Shown: in pieces, positions 41,786 to 54,710 of the stretch | Position numbering within the stretch: the stretch's first letter is position 1 | How the letters are laid out: every line of letters begins with the position of its first letter | NCBI GenBank assembly: GCA_036873135.1 | Contig: JAPTYO010000023.1 | Location: forward strand, 2,925,834 to 2,989,833 | Length of the DNA: 64,000 nucleotides | Reading direction: 5' to 3' | From: Clarkia xantiana subsp. parviflora | Taxonomy: Eukaryota > Streptophyta > Magnoliopsida > Myrtales > Onagraceae | Notes under the pieces: generated by a model | The model's input: the letters and a program-made list of their open reading frames with translations, nothing else | Database searches by the model: none | Told to the model about the DNA's origin: nothing | Program-made: the position numbers and the translations under genes

Positions 41786-43808
41786 CACTTAAACCCTACG
41801 CAGTCCCAACATTTTAACATGCTTTTCGAAAACGTCCTTGCGTAAAAGTTTAGTTAATGAGTCTGCCATCATACTTTCAGTGGGCAAGTATTCTACAGTG
41901 ATTAATTTGTCCTCAACCATATTCTTAGCATAATTATATTTCACATCAATGTGTTTCGTCCTGCTATGGTACTTAGGGTTCTTAACTGCTACAATTGTTG
42001 CTTGACTGTCAGAGTACACATTTCGAGGCTTACTCCCGTCCTGGACGCCAAGAAATGCAGTTAAGAGCCTATTAAGTCAGAACGCTCCCTGTGCTTTCTT
42101 AGAGAGGGCCGCGAATTCGGATTCCATCGTAGACAGCGCGACACATGATTGCTTCTTGCTCATCCATGAAATGTTGGCATTAGCAAGAAGGAATACTCCT
42201 ACCGAGGTGGACTTACGATCATCTAGATCGCCACTATGGTCGGTGTCACTAAACCCAGACAATTCTAGTTTTCCATCCTCATAACACAGTCCATATTCGG
42301 CAGTACCTTACAGCTATCGAATAATTCGTTTCACGGTCTTTAAATGTTGATAGTCTGGGTCTGATTGGAATCATTCTACTATGCCCACTACGTAACAGAT
42401 GTATGGACAAGTGCATTGCATGGAATTCATTAAGTTGCCAACCATACTAAGGTATTCTGCACTTTTCATCTGTTCGCGCTCAGCCAGGTGTTTTGGGCCG
42501 TGACGTTTTGATAACGCGCACCCAAACACAACCGGTGTATCCACGGGTTTGGCATCTTGTAATCTGAACATTTTCAACAATTTTTTGATATAGGATTCTT
42601 GAGAGAGACATAACTTCCGAGCAGCCCGATCTCTAGCAATCTTAATGCCTAGGATGTACGTGGCTTCTCCCATGTCTTTCATCTCGAATACAGATGCTAA
42701 CCAGGACTTTGATTCATTCATGTAACTCACATCGTTTGCGGCAATCAGTATGTCATCTACATATAATGTCAAGATGACGTACTTTGACCCATAGGTCTTA
42801 GTGTACACGCAAGGATCCTCGTGAAGATTCACAAATCCGTTTCCGACGATTTCCTCGTGGAATCTGCGGTACCATTGTCGGGACGATTGTTTAAGACCGT
42901 AGATGGATATTTGGAGTTTACAAACTTTACGTTCGTTACCTGGAGTAATGAAACCCTCTGGCTGCTCCATATAGATCTCTTTCTCCAGGTTTCCGTGGAG
43001 GAATGCAGTCTTAACATCCATTTGGTGCAGCTCTAGATCGAGGCTGGCAACCAAGGCCAAAATGGCCCGGACTGTGGTGTAACGCACATTCGGTGAGTAT
43101 GTCTCATCAAAGTCCACTCCGTGAAGTTGGGTATATCCTTTCGCAACGAGTCGAGCTTTGTATCGCTCGACGGCTCCATCAACAGTGAGTTTCAATTTCA
43201 AAACCCACTTAACACCTATGGCTCTGTGGTTAGCAAGTAAATCAACCAAAGACCAAACTGAATTAGCTTTCATAGAGGCGATCTCATCCTCCATTGCTTT
43301 CCTCCATTCTTTCGCTTGAGGTCCATCCATGGCTTGTTTAACCGTTACCGGTTCATCAACCGAAGTCAGAGTGAATAACTCGCCTCTTTCAATGGGATAC
43401 TTCTTGGGAGAAGTTCGATGCATTTGACTGCGTCTAGACTCGTTAATCCCATCTTGAACTTGAATATCGCCCCCACTTGGAATAATGCTCGTTATCGAGG
43501 CATTACTCCCAGTGGGAACAAGATCATTACTTGAACCTTCACCAACAACTTTTCTAGGACAACCTCTTGGTCTCGGATTGACTCCTCCGAGATTAATTCC
43601 ACAGTTACTAGGACTAGGAACCAAGTTGGTTGTACTTATTCCCACTGTTACCAGTAGGTAGTTGCAGCATTATAGTATTTTCATCCAACTGTTCAGGAAC
43701 ATGATTATCAAGTTCGACTTGATTCGCACCTGCAGCAACAATGATCTGTGTGGTTGGATTGACTCCTCCCACATGGGCATACATGTAGTGTGACTTGCAC
43801 ATGGGCAC
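41786..43808 (-). pseudogene. Copia C reverse transcriptase-RNase H, 5'-truncated
   Basis: On the minus strand from 43808: a linker, then a 424-residue open frame with VKWVLKLKLTVDGAVERYKA, HGVDFDETYSPNVRYTTVRA, HQMDVKTAFLHGNLEKEIYM, the catalytic LYVDDILIAANDVS and MGEATYILGIKIARDRAARK. Stops and shifts begin near 42370, after which RNase H pieces appear: SGFSDTDHSGDLDDRKSTSV, ALSTMESEFAALSKKAQGAF, YSDSQATIVAVKNPKYHSRT and the end ADSLTKLLRKDVFEKHVKML. Integrase, protease and gag are missing; it is cut off at FB6 (43812). The RT half is well preserved, the RNase H half decayed. Confidence 0.85.
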
Positions 43809-43811
43809 TTG

Positions 43812-43913
43812 ACGGTCAAACTTAACAGTTTCCTAACAAATGCATCAAAAGTCTACAAAATACAAACGTATGGTACCAAAAGTCTATAAATGAAACATAT
43901 GACACCAAAAACC
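43812..43913. mobile_element. Foldback element FB6, right-arm part 1
   Basis: cttgacggtcaaacttaaca, caaatgcatcaaaagtctac and tgacaccaaaaacc are the right-arm sequence of the foldback family. It is interrupted at 43913 by Copia D and resumes at 50250 (aactaacttt, caccaaaagaacct, ataaccc) to about 50294. The left arm is missing. Confidence 0.7.
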
Positions 43914-45025
43914 TGTTGGACTTGGGGCTTGGATTGGCTGCAATGGGCCAGGTTATAAGCCCAAGTCTAAGTATGTTGAATGGCATTTGTAATTGCCGTG
44001 AGATTTCAAGTTGAAATCTTGTCCCATACCGGCTGGGAATCAGCTTTGCTAGTATATTTAGTAGCAAACATCTTAAAGTGGTAACTAATTACTAGATGGA
44101 AAGCTCTCTCTACACGCGCCTGCGCAGTGGGGGTGCAAAGCACCGGATCCGAAGAACACCCCGGCATGCTTGGCTTGTGTGCGTGCCCGCGATGTGCATA
44201 CACGATTTTCGGCCTGAAAAGCCTACCTCGCGCGAGCCCGGTTTTGCTAAACATAATTTTTGTTTATTGCAAAAATTCAAATTTGGAATCATAATATTTT
44301 GTCAATATAACAAACTGAAATTACTTACTTTAGTGAAGTCCAGATTCATCGAACACTGCTAATATAGCATATGTATATCGAATATACGCGTGAATACATT
44401 TATACGCGGTGTATATTTTATTATAGCCGAAATATATGGTCAGATTATATGTTGTCTATATTTGGCTTCAGCAATCCTTGAACTATAAATAAATGGTATT
44501 CCTATTCCGAAATTACACTCTTAAATTTTCGAAATTCACTGTAAAAAATGTCTCTCAAATTTCGGCTAGTTTCAGCAACATAGTGCTCCAGATTTCTCAC
44601 ATCTATTTTTTTCCGACTTCTTGTTGCTCAAGTTTAATCCTTGTTTCGAGATTCATTCTTTTATTGTTTTTCTATCAGAATCTCACATTCTCTTTTTGAG
44701 CTCAGGTATTGTTCGGTTCGGTTTAACGAATTGTATGCATGATTCGTGTCAACGACACTATTGTACTTTGTGAGGTGATCGTCACTGTTTAAACCTCTTT
44801 GCATAACATGAAGGTGAGGTGATAGAAATTGCCTTAAGGATACCGTGATCAGCACGGGTCTCAGTAAAAAATCGTATTTCCCATTCGATCTACGGATCAC
44901 AACTTTCAGTTTTTCATATACATACATATTACTCTTTAACTATATGTTGATTACCAAATAATAAATAATTGGACTTTTGTCCTACATATTTCAAATTTAC
45001 TATTTTACCCCTGTATCGACCAACA
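43914..45025 (+). repeat. 5' LTR of Copia D
   Basis: 1112 bp, TG...CA. It shares the gctctctctacacgcgcctg, cgcgatgtgcatacacga and tatagccgaaatatatggtc blocks with the 3' LTR. Confidence 0.9.
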
Positions 45026-45100
45026 ATCTTAAGGCAATTTTCAGATTGATTACAGTAAGGATTTATTATGAAATATTTGTGTGTTTTTGCTCATGTATTA

Positions 45101-48100
45101 TGGACAACAACAACAATGATGCTGTTCCGACCACATGAGATGTCGCTCCAGTGACGAGTATGACAAATGTGGGGGCTGAACAAGGAACACCGAGTGTAAC
45201 TGCGCCACTTACTATGACTGTAACTGTACCTGCAACTGCAAGGGAACTCTGGGCTATCTTGAATCAGATGTGTGAAGCTAATGATGCCGAACATAAGAAA
45301 TATCTTATCAGCCATTTGTTTGATTTTAAGATGGTTGATAACTAGTCTTGTGTTCTTTAAGTGACTACACTAACTGTGCTGATGCAGGTTATCCATGAAG
45401 CGGATATGACTCTCGTTGAGTCACTCAAGGTGGTCATCATAATTGAAAAGCTACCCCCGAGTTGGGACAAATTCAAAGGCTACTTTGAGCATAAACGTAG
45501 GAAGATGACCATGGCTGAGGTGGTGCAGAGAATAACCACTCAATAAAATTCTATAACATGGTTCAGTTACATGAATCTCGTAGTTGTCGTGTCAGAGGTG
45601 AACCTGATTGACTACAAACCGAAAGAGTGGTGGCTGGACACCGGCGCCACTAAGCATGTTTGCTCGAATAAGGATCTGTTCTTTAATTATTAGGAAACAT
45701 AATCCAAAGAGACCCTGTTCATGGGGAATTCGATTTCATCGTCCATCAAGGGGAAAGGCACTGTGAAGCTGAAGATGACTTCCGAGAAAGAAGTTCCTCT
45801 GACCAACGTGTTTTATGTTCCGGACATACGGTAAAATTTAGTATCAGGGGCCTTACTTGATAAGCCGAATTGTTTTTCATTCTGGTCAGTTTGTACTCTC
45901 TAAGAATAATGTATATGTTGGAAATAGCAATGAGAGTAAGGGTATGTATAAGATGTCTGTAATGGCCATAGAGCCTAAAAATAAGATTATGAATAAGAAT
46001 GCTTCTTCTGCTTATATGCTTGAATCTCCTAATTTATGGCGCTGTAGATTAGGACATGTGATTTATGAATCTTTGCAAAGATTGGTTAGCATGAACATAT
46101 CCCTAAATTCGGAACTGACAAAACATACAAGTGTGAAATATGTGTGGAAGCTACGCTTACAAAAACGTCGTTTCCTTCGATTACAAGGAACACAAAACCT
46201 CTTGATTTAATACATAGCGATGTTTGTGACTTGAAATATGTCCAAACACGAGGAGGCAACAAGTACTTTATCACGTTTGTGGATGATAGTACGAAATACT
46301 TCTATGTCTATCTGATGAAAAGCAAAAATGACGCTATACAGAAATTCATGCAGTATAAAACAGAAGTTGAGAATCAACTTGACAAGAAAATAAAAGTACT
46401 ACGCAGTAACAGATGAGGCGAGTACGAATAACCATTTCATGATTTTTGCGCTGAACATGGTATTATTCATGAAGTTACGAAACCTTACTCACCCCAATCG
46501 AATGGGGTTGCAGAATGAAGAATCGAACATTGAAAGACATGATGAATTTATTGTTGATTAGTTATGGGTTACCGCAGAACTATGAGGCGAAGCTATTTTA
46601 ACTAGCAATTACCTTTTAAATAAAGTGCCCCGTAAGAAGGAAGACAAAACTCCTTTTGAGCCGTGGAAAGGAAGGAGACCTTCTAACAAACACATTTGAA
46701 TGTGGGGGTGTCTTGCGAAGGTGATCATACATTTACCGAAAAAGGTGAAATCGGTCCAAAAACTGTTGATTGCATTTTTTTAGGATATACTTAGAACAAT
46801 AATGCTTATCGATTTATTGTGTACGAATAAAAAATATCAGATATACACAAAGATACGATAATGAAATCTAGAAACACATATTTTTTGAAGATAATTTTCT
46901 GGCTAAGTCAAAAGGGGAAGCGACCTCCTCGAGGCAAACATATGAGACTATAGATGGAAATAGTCAAGAACAACAATTTGATAAGGTTGAAGTTGAGACA
47001 GAATTCGAAACTGAGGTCAAGCCTAGGAGAAGTAAAATGGCTAGGATTGAAAAATCCTATGGTGCAGATTTTCTAACCTATATACTTGAAGCCGAACCTC
47101 AGACTTACCAGGAAGCTGTGAACTCTTCTGAGGGATCTTTATTGAAAGAGGCAATCGATAGTGAAATTGAATCCATCTTGCAAAATCATACTTAGGAGCT
47201 AGTGGATATTCCACCCAAAAGCAAGCCTCTAGGCTACAAATGGATTTTTAAACGAAAGATGAAAGCAGATGGTTCAATAGATAAATATAAAGCCCGACTT
47301 CTGATCAAAGGTTACAGACAGAAGGAAGGTCTTGATTACTTTGACACATGTTCTCCCGTGACGAGAATCACGTCCATTAGAATTGCAATTGCGGCCCTCC
47401 GAAATCTTGCAGTACATCTAATGGATGTGAAGACAGCTTTCATGAATGGAGACTTAGAATAAGAGATTTATATGGAACAACCCGAAGGTTTCTCTTCTCC
47501 AGGACAAGAAAAGATATTTTGTAAACTCTTGAAGTCATTATATGGTCTTAAGCATGCACCGATACAGTAACATAAAAAATTTGATAGTGTCTTGATAGAG
47601 AAGGGCTTTAGAATCAATGAATGCGACAAGTGCATCTACGTGAAAGACACATATAAGGGTTATGTAATCCTATGTCTTTATGTCGATGACATGCTCATCA
47701 TAAGGAGTAAAGATGATATGGTTCGCTCAACAAAGCATATGTTGAATTCTAGATTTGACATGAAGGACACGGGCCTTGCTGATGTGATTCTCGGTATAAA
47801 AATAACAAGAATATCAGAATGAATTACTCTAAGTCAATCTCACTATATCGATAAGTTATTAGAAAAATTCAATAAAGATGATATGAGAGAGATGAACACT
47901 CAAATGGATCCGAGCAAGTATGTCTCTAAAAATAAAGGAGAATGGGAGTCTCAGATTGAATACACTAGGATCATTGGGAGTGTAATGTACTTAATGATAT
48001 GTACAAGATCTGATATAGCACAAACTGTGAGCGTACTGAGCAGATACACGAGTAATCCAAGTGTAGATCACTGGGATGGAATCATCAGGCTACTTAGGTA

Positions 48101-48624
48101 CCATAGACATACTCGTAGTTATGGACTGCACTATGCAAGACATCCAAGCATAATTAAAGGCTATATGATGCAAATTGGATATGATTCAAGAGGCTCGAAC
48201 TCCACTGAGCAGTATCATGGAAATACTCAAAACAAACAGTTATAGACAGATCCACCATGGAATCTGAGTTCATCGCACTCGACAAGTGTGCTGAAGAGGC
48301 GAAATAGTTATGTCATTTTTAGAGGATATTCCGAGGTTGCCAAAACCTGTGCCAGCAATCTGCATACATTGCGGTAGTCAATCAGCAATAGGCAGGGCAC
48401 ATAATAACATGTATAATGGAAAGTCTAGACATATCCGTCGAAGACATAACTCCATTAGACAATTTCTCTCAACTGGAATTATTACGCTCAATTATGTAAG
48501 ATCGGTTGATAATATTGCGGATCCGCTAACCAGAGGGTTAAACAGAGAGCTTTTTGGTAGAGCATTGAGAAGAATGAGATTAAAGCCCGTGAAGAACAAT
48601 TCTGAGAATGAAAACCCAACCTAG
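45101..48624 (+). pseudogene. Copia D polyprotein remnant (gag-PR-IN-RT-RNase H)
   Basis: Starts MDNNNNDAVPTT then a stop. Gag pieces: LWAILNQMCEANDAEHKKYL and VIIIEKLPPSWDKFKGYFEH. Protease site region: WWLDTGATKHVCS (about 45630). GAG-pre-integrase: LWRCRLGHVIYESLQRL (about 46035). Integrase: [20 protein letters not shown], then a broken second half. RT: GYKWIFKRKMKADGSIDKYK, HLMDVKTAFMNGDLE and catalytic LCLYVDDMLIIRSK. RNase H: the [20 protein letters not shown] leader and HCGSQSAIGRAHNNMYNGKS end. More than a dozen stops or shifts; inactive. Confidence 0.88.
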
Positions 48625-49192
48625 TTGACTGAAGATCCCAAGATCTAGGTTCAATGAGACAACCTAATCACGTGAGTGAGTAAGATCGCTGTGGGGGCCA
48701 AACTCCCAAACTCATTCTTAGATGTAAAACAGTGATATTGTGGAAAATGTTAAGTGAAAACTTTTAATGATTCGTGAGAAATCTCAAAAACACGGTGAAA
48801 TTGTTGAATTAATTCAGAGTCGTGGTGAATCTATTGAGATAAGAATCACTTATGCGAGTGAGAAGATGGGCCGCTTCGAAAGGAATTGTTGAGGGCGCAA
48901 TTATTATAAACGCTCGCAGAACCAGGCAAAATGTCTAGGGCCATAACAGACATTGAAGCGTGAACCGAACAATACTAGGAAGATATTTGTGTGACTTGTA
49001 TCATCATGTACCCCAACGACAGTTAGTTCAAGGATATCGCGTCTACTAACCAGCCAGAAAATTCGGTATTAGTTCACAAGGGAAGGTTCAAAGGGCAGAC
49101 CCCATACATATCCTATGCATGTAATAACCGTTGAACTCAAACTATCGAGTCTAGAGCTTACTTAGGTTTCCAATACCATTCATGTGGGGGAT

Positions 49193-50249
49193 TGTTGCAC
49201 TTGGGGCTTGGATTGGCTGCAGTGGGCCAGGCTTTAAGCCCAAGTCTAAGTATGTTGAATTACATTTGTAATTGTCGTGAGATTTCAAGTTGAAATCTTG
49301 TCCCACACCGGCTGGTAATAACTAGCTTTGCTAGTATATATGGTGGCAAACATCTTAAAGTGGTAACTAATTACTAGATGGAAGACTCTCTCTACACGTG
49401 CCTACGCAGGGGGGGGGGTGCAAATCACTGGATCCGAAGCACACCCCAGCATGCTTGGCTTATGTGTGTGCCCGCGACGTGCATACACGATTGTCGGCCG
49501 GAAAAGCCTACCTCGCGCGAGCCCGATTTTGCTAAACAAATTTTTTGTTTATTGCCATAAATCGAATTTGGAAACATAATATTCTGTTAGTATAGCAAAC
49601 CAAAATTTACCTACTTTAATGATGTCCAGATTCATTGAACACTTATTATAGACGAAATATATGGTCAGATTATACATTGTCTATATTTGGCTTGAGCAAT
49701 CCTTGCACTATAAATATATGGTATTCATATTCTGATTTACACTCTTCAATTTTCGAAATTCACTCTAAAAAAATTCTCTCAAATTTCCGCCAGTTTCAGC
49801 AACATAGTGCTCCAGATTTCTCACCTCCATTTTCGTGACTTTATGTTGCTCAGGTTTAATCCTTGTTCCGAGATTCATTCTCTTATTTTTTTTTTCTTTC
49901 TAAATCTCACATTCTCTTTTGAGTTTAGGTACCGTTCGGTTCGGTTGAACGAATTGTATGCACGATTCGTGTCAACGACACTGTTGTATCCTGGGAGGTG
50001 ATCATCCATGTTTAAATCTCTTTGAATAACATGAGGGTGAGGCGGGGCGAAATTGCCTTAATGAGACCGTGATCAGCACAGACCACAGTAAAAAATCGTA
50101 TTTCCCATTCGATCTACGGATCGCAAATATTGGTTTTTCATATACATATATATTACTTGTTAATTGTATGTTGATTACCGAAAAATAAATAATCGAACTT
50201 TTGTCCTACATATTTTAGAATTACTGTTTTACCCATGTATCGACCAACA
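49193..50249 (+). repeat. 3' LTR of Copia D
   Basis: 1057 bp. It lacks a short block (about 44365-44430 equivalent) present in the 5' LTR; ends cgaccaaca. Confidence 0.9.
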
Positions 50250-50301
50250 AAACTAACTTTAATTAAACATTATCACCAAAAGAACCTATAACCCTTTCAT
50301 T

Positions 50302-50986
50302 TAGGGGTGAGCAAATATCCCGAGAGGCTCAAAATCCCGCCCGTCCCGCCCTAGCCCGTCCCAAAAAACCCGTCCCAAAAATGTACCCAAGCCCTAATGG
50401 GCGGGACTTTTCTTCTCAACTAGGGATAGGGCTAGGGCTAGGGATTTTTTACGAAGTCCCAAAAGACCCGTCCCGTCCCTTTTTGCTAACTAATCAGCTA
50501 TAAACTATAGTTAGTTAAGTTAACCTTTAGTGATGGCTCGGGTTGAAGTTCCATTTGATCTGAGATTTGTATTTATAACTTGTTATGTCAGATTGTTGGT
50601 GACTTTGTGTTAGAGTCTTGGTAAAACTTAGTTTTGGAGTCATTGGTGAACTATTTTGGAGAACCAAGTTATGTGTTGAACTTGGTGTTCTGAGTGATTT
50701 TGGTGTTTTATGGTGAACTTTGTAGTATGTGATGAACTTTGTTGTTGTTCTATGTTTGGTTATGGTTTAAGTAAATTGAGTATGATTTTTTTTTTTTTTT
50801 TGAACTTGGATGGGAATTTGGGTTTGTCCCATTTGTCCCTAGTCCCTGTAGGCCCGTGACGGGCGGGCCTTTTCCTACTAGCTAGGGCTCGGGATAGGGC
50901 TCGGGACAGCCATTAAGTGGCCCTAGTTTTAGGGCTTGGACAATTTTTTAGAAAAAGCCCGCCCATCTGTCTCATACTCAGCCCTA
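50302..50986. mobile_element. hAT-type MITE with ccctagccc/gggctaggg subterminal repeats
   Basis: Inverted ends taggggtgagca (left) and tactcagcccta (right), with flanking ctttcatt (50294-50301) and cttttatt (50987-50994), an 8-bp duplication with one mismatch. The subterminal zones are gcccgtccc and gctagggctaggg-rich; the AT-rich centre (50490-50800) is non-coding. It inserted at the end of the FB6 right arm. Confidence 0.82.
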
Positions 50987-50994
50987 CTTTTATT

Positions 50995-51185
50995 TAAGTA
51001 ATACATACATGTGTCCTTTTTACGGAAAATGCATTATAACTTGGTCTCTATTGCCATTTGATTTATTTCCAATACAATTGTTACATTTTTATGGTAATTT
51101 AGTTTGACACATGACATTTTGCTACTTAATCAATCGAACCCATAATTTTTGAAGATATACCTTTTCTGGGGACACTTTTGAAGAG

Positions 51186-51264
<79 letters not shown>

Positions 51265-51718
51265 GGATTCTATTAAATGATATTGACCCACATCTCCCAC
51301 TCTAGGCAAAGGGTCTAGTATATATTTAATACGTTCATGCCTCTCTTGCACCATGCAGCTGCTCTACACTTTAATTAGATCAATCAATGACAATACTTCT
51401 CCTTTTGAAACTTTTGAGTATAATATATATATAAATATAATATTACCTGCACATTCTTCCTTCTTTCTATGATGATTGAGACTTCCTAAAGAAAATCCTC
51501 AAATTGAAGCACCTATGAATATGATTGAAGGAAGTATAATCGAAAACTTAGCTCGCATTATTATTTTTAAATGATTTCATTTATACTTAGCTTAGTAGAT
51601 TGGACTTATATATATAATTCACTATATATTGGGTTGAAAAAAAATAAGTCTTGGAAGACTAGCTAGATTGGAACTTGTCTGAAATTGAGCCGTTCAAACC
51701 AGTACGGCATGTTCTTAA
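50995..51718. other. Spacer with long (TA)n microsatellite
   Basis: A TA run of about 70 bp occupies 51189-51262. The rest is AT-rich with no gene or TE signature that I recognise. Confidence 0.5.
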
Positions 51719-51870
51719 TTAATATTTAACAATTTTAGTTTAAAACATTGTGTTATATCGTGTTATCGTGTTATGCCGTGTCACTAATATCAAACCCAAA
51801 CCCGTAATTTTCGTGTCGTGTTCGTTTCGATCTATCGTACCGAGCCCGAAATGCCAGTCCTACTTTTTCA
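51719..51870 (-). repeat. Dispersed cgtgtcgtgtt-rich repeat (copy 2)
   Basis: Reverse orientation relative to 34468-34685. Shared segments include gttttaaactaaaat, acacgatataac, tagtgacacggc and gaacacgacacgaaaa on the minus strand. Confidence 0.6.
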
Positions 51871-51879
51871 CTGTACTTT

Positions 51880-52610
51880 GATGCTGAGACTGTTGGATCA
51901 CGGTGGAACTCCGGCACGGACTTTGACGGCGATCCTAGCTCCTTCGCTCCACGCAATCCTGCAAGAGGGGATAGACCGGGCGGTGACCCAGAATCCCTCT
52001 CCGATGCTTAAATGAGTATCTCGTATACGGCAGCAAGCAATAATCTCAAAGGGTATGTAATTCAACGTAAGTGTTCTGAGGTGACCTCTTGCTTTTTTAT
52101 AGGCGAAGAGATGCCTCAGGTACCTGGTGAACCGTTGGGGGTGGTTAGCCCGTATCCCGCGTATCTCGGATGTGATCCCGCCTGTCTAGGCCATGATCTC
52201 GCTTATCTCGGCCACGCCCCGCGTATCTCGGCCACGCTCCATGTATCTTAACCACGTTCCGCGTATCTCGGCCACGCCCCGCGTATCCTGGCCTTATCCT
52301 CTGGTAACGAGTCCCGACTCTCGCCGGGGACTCCAGAGTTATCTCATTGTGTCACCGCTCGGGGCCCCTCGTCATCGTGACAGGGCCTATTCTTCCCAGG
52401 GATTCGTCATCGGGGCCTACTTAAAGGCTTCTCATCGGGAGCTTCCAACTCATTTGTCGGGACCGACTCTGTCGGGACCTTTCATCATCGGGACTCCCTT
52501 CGTCGGGACCCTTCTCCTGGGTCATCTTGACCTTCATTTTGGGCCTGGTGGGCCTGTTTGCCGTTTCCTTGCCGTTAAAAGGGCCTGACGGCTGTAATCG
52601 AACCCATCAG
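51880..52610 (+). repeat. LTR-like retroelement fragment with 20-bp tandem motif
   Basis: tcacggtggaactccggcac, cttcgctccacgcaatcctg and ccctctccgatgcttaa, then a run of cgcgtatctcggccacgccc units (52150-52290) and repeated tcgggacc phrases to 52520. The layout resembles non-coding LTR sequence of large plant retrotransposons. No pol nearby; both ends uncertain. Confidence 0.45.
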
Positions 52611-53140
52611 AGACCGAGAGACCTCTATTCACTACCGTCTCACCAGTCGGCAGCCCAGTCGGCCAGCAGAAATTGCTAGGTCCGACCGTACAAATATCTA
52701 CCTTTGCTACATTTTCTCTCTGTTTTGGATGAAATCTCGCACGTGTTTGGCAAGTGATATCAAAATTCATGGTAATTATAAATAAATGAAATATGCACAT
52801 TACTAGCTAAGTATGCTTCAATATGCATTTTGACTATATATCAAAACACGAGTTAAAACTTTGTTTTTGTGTGTACTAATTTTAGTAGTCAAACTTCGAA
52901 GGATAGATCATAGATATGTCATTTAGCCTTCTTTGTTTTTTCATTCCCACAAACTCATACATCACGTGCCACACACGTAACCTTTTACATCCAAAACAGA
53001 CAGAAAATGTAACAGAAACTCTCTATTGATAGAATTCGATAGATCGCTAAAGTTGATCTAGTTGTTTTTGTTAGAAAAAATTGGAAAAAAAACTTCACAT
53101 AGCAATGTTAATGAAGTTTTATTATATTTTTTTTTTATAG
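52611..53140. other. Spacer
   Basis: AT-rich sequence with no supported gene. Confidence 0.4.
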
Positions 53141-53800
53141 GGTTAAGGGTCCTTTTGGTACCGCATGTTTGCAAAAATTACACTGTTCATACCATTAGTA
53201 TTTTTTTGTACCGAATTGGTACCATATGTTTCCAAACCTTACTGTTTAGGTACTTCCGTTACCATTCCGTCAAAAACGACCGTTAAATGGCATGTGCCAT
53301 GCACGTGAGCAGCCCAAAACTTTCAATTTTGTTACAATTTAGTCCATCTAATACTTCCCTAACTTTTATTTTGTTCAATTTAGTCCTAAAATTTCAAAAC
53401 CAAGCCATTTTACCAAATTGACCTAGCCAGACCTAGCCATGGGCTATGTCTGACCCTGGGTCGGGGTCACCGGACCCTGACCCAGGGTTGGACCTAGCCC
53501 TAGGCTAGGTCCGGCTAGGTCAATTTGGGAAAATGGTTTGGTTTTGAAATTTTAGGACTAAATTGAACAAAATAAAAGTTAGGGATGTGTTAGATGGACT
53601 AAATTGTAACATAATTGAAAGTTTTGGGCTGCTCACGTGCATGACACATGTCATTTAACAGCCGTTTTTGACGGAATGGTAACGGAAGTACCAAAACAGT
53701 AAGGTTTGGAAACATACGCTACCAATTCGGTACAAAAAAATACTAATGGTATAAACAGTGTAATTTGTGCAAACATATAGTACCAAAAGGACCATTAACC
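53141..53800. mobile_element. Palindromic foldback element FB7
   Basis: Left end ggttaagggtccttttggta; right end accaaaaggaccattaacc. The arms pair throughout (accattccgtcaaaaacg against gtttttgacggaatggta; tgcacgtgagcagcccaaaa against ttttgggctgctcacgtgca). The core at about 53430-53530 is a GC-rich palindrome (ccctgggtcggggtcaccgg; ccagggttggacctagccc). Flanking ttttttata/ttctttata may be a degraded 9-bp duplication. Confidence 0.82.
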
Positions 53801-54178
53801 TTTCTTTATATAATAAATAAATAAAAAGAAAAGGAGAAGATGCCGAAAGCCGTAGGCCTGTAGCCGCAGCCCATGTGGAAAAGTAGTTCAAAAACACGGT
53901 AGAGGACCACCTCTCGCTGGGCCTATCCGACTCCTTTTCGCTAAACTATATTTATTGTGGTAGGTCCCCTCCTCTTATAATGGAGAAATTAAAGAATATA
54001 CTTTATAGTGAGATTCTATTTTAAATTTAATTTTGAACAAGCGGACGAGCTCTCAATTATCAAGTTTAAGAAAGTGATGGAGAAAAGAATGTCAATAATA
54101 ATAATAATAATAAATTCAGATGATTTCAAGATAAATGCATTATTTCTTTTTGGTAGAATGGTGACCTTATTGATACGA

Positions 54179-54233
<55 letters not shown>

Positions 54234-54530
54234 ATGACAATTGGTTAGATTTAGCATACAAGTCAATCATGCTAAATATATAAAATTAATTTGCGATACG
54301 TAATTAACGGATGCTTAAGAGTACAAATCAGCATATCCAATAAGTACGTTACAATAACAAGGAAACCAGACAAAAACATAAGAAATGAAATCATCGAGAA
54401 AATAGTTATAAGGTTAATAACCTATAAACTGTCTAAGGTTTGCCCAATGTTGAAATTTGGTATCTGGGGTTTAAAATGTTAAAATGAAGAGTTCTATGTT
54501 TCTTTTTTGTTGAAATTTGGTGTTTCGGTG
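53801..54530. other. Spacer with (TA)n microsatellite
   Basis: A TA run at 54180-54231; otherwise AT-rich, with no gene seen. Confidence 0.45.
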
Positions 54531-54534
54531 TGAT

Positions 54535-54710
54535 TACTTTAGAGAAGCCAATCACGACAAAACCGACTGTCAAATTCGAGCTCCCATGCACACTCCCTTT
54601 TCGTCACATTGCCGGGATCGTCGCCTAAGAAGCTGGCCACATCCGCGCAAGTAAATTCCACTCCGTTGTCGCTGGAAATTGCTCCACGCCACTTAGTTGT
54701 AAACCTTTTC
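54535..54710 (-). pseudogene. Possible Copia integrase fragment
   Basis: Minus-strand reading gives KWRGAISSDNGVEFTCADVA then SFLGDD. SDNGVEF resembles the integrase core (DNGxEF). Only about 40 residues match and both sides lose the frame. Confidence 0.3.

Larger units (their letters stand above)
43914..50249 (+). mobile_element. Copia retrotransposon D, near full length, decayed
   Basis: LTRs at 43914-45025 and 49193-50249 (tgttggacttgggg / tgttgcacttgggg ... cgaccaaca) with flanking aaacc (43909-43913) and aaact (50250-50254), a 5-bp duplication with one change. A polypurine tract, tgtgggggat, precedes the 3' LTR. The two LTRs differ at many positions plus a deletion, so it is old. The polyprotein remnants keep Copia order gag-PR-IN-RT-RH. 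The 3' end of its target foldback resumes directly after the LTR. Confidence 0.92.

Noticed and set aside
44096..44362. 88-residue open frame repeated at 49378-49560
   Set aside because: The repetition is because both lie in the two LTRs of Copia D; not a gene family.
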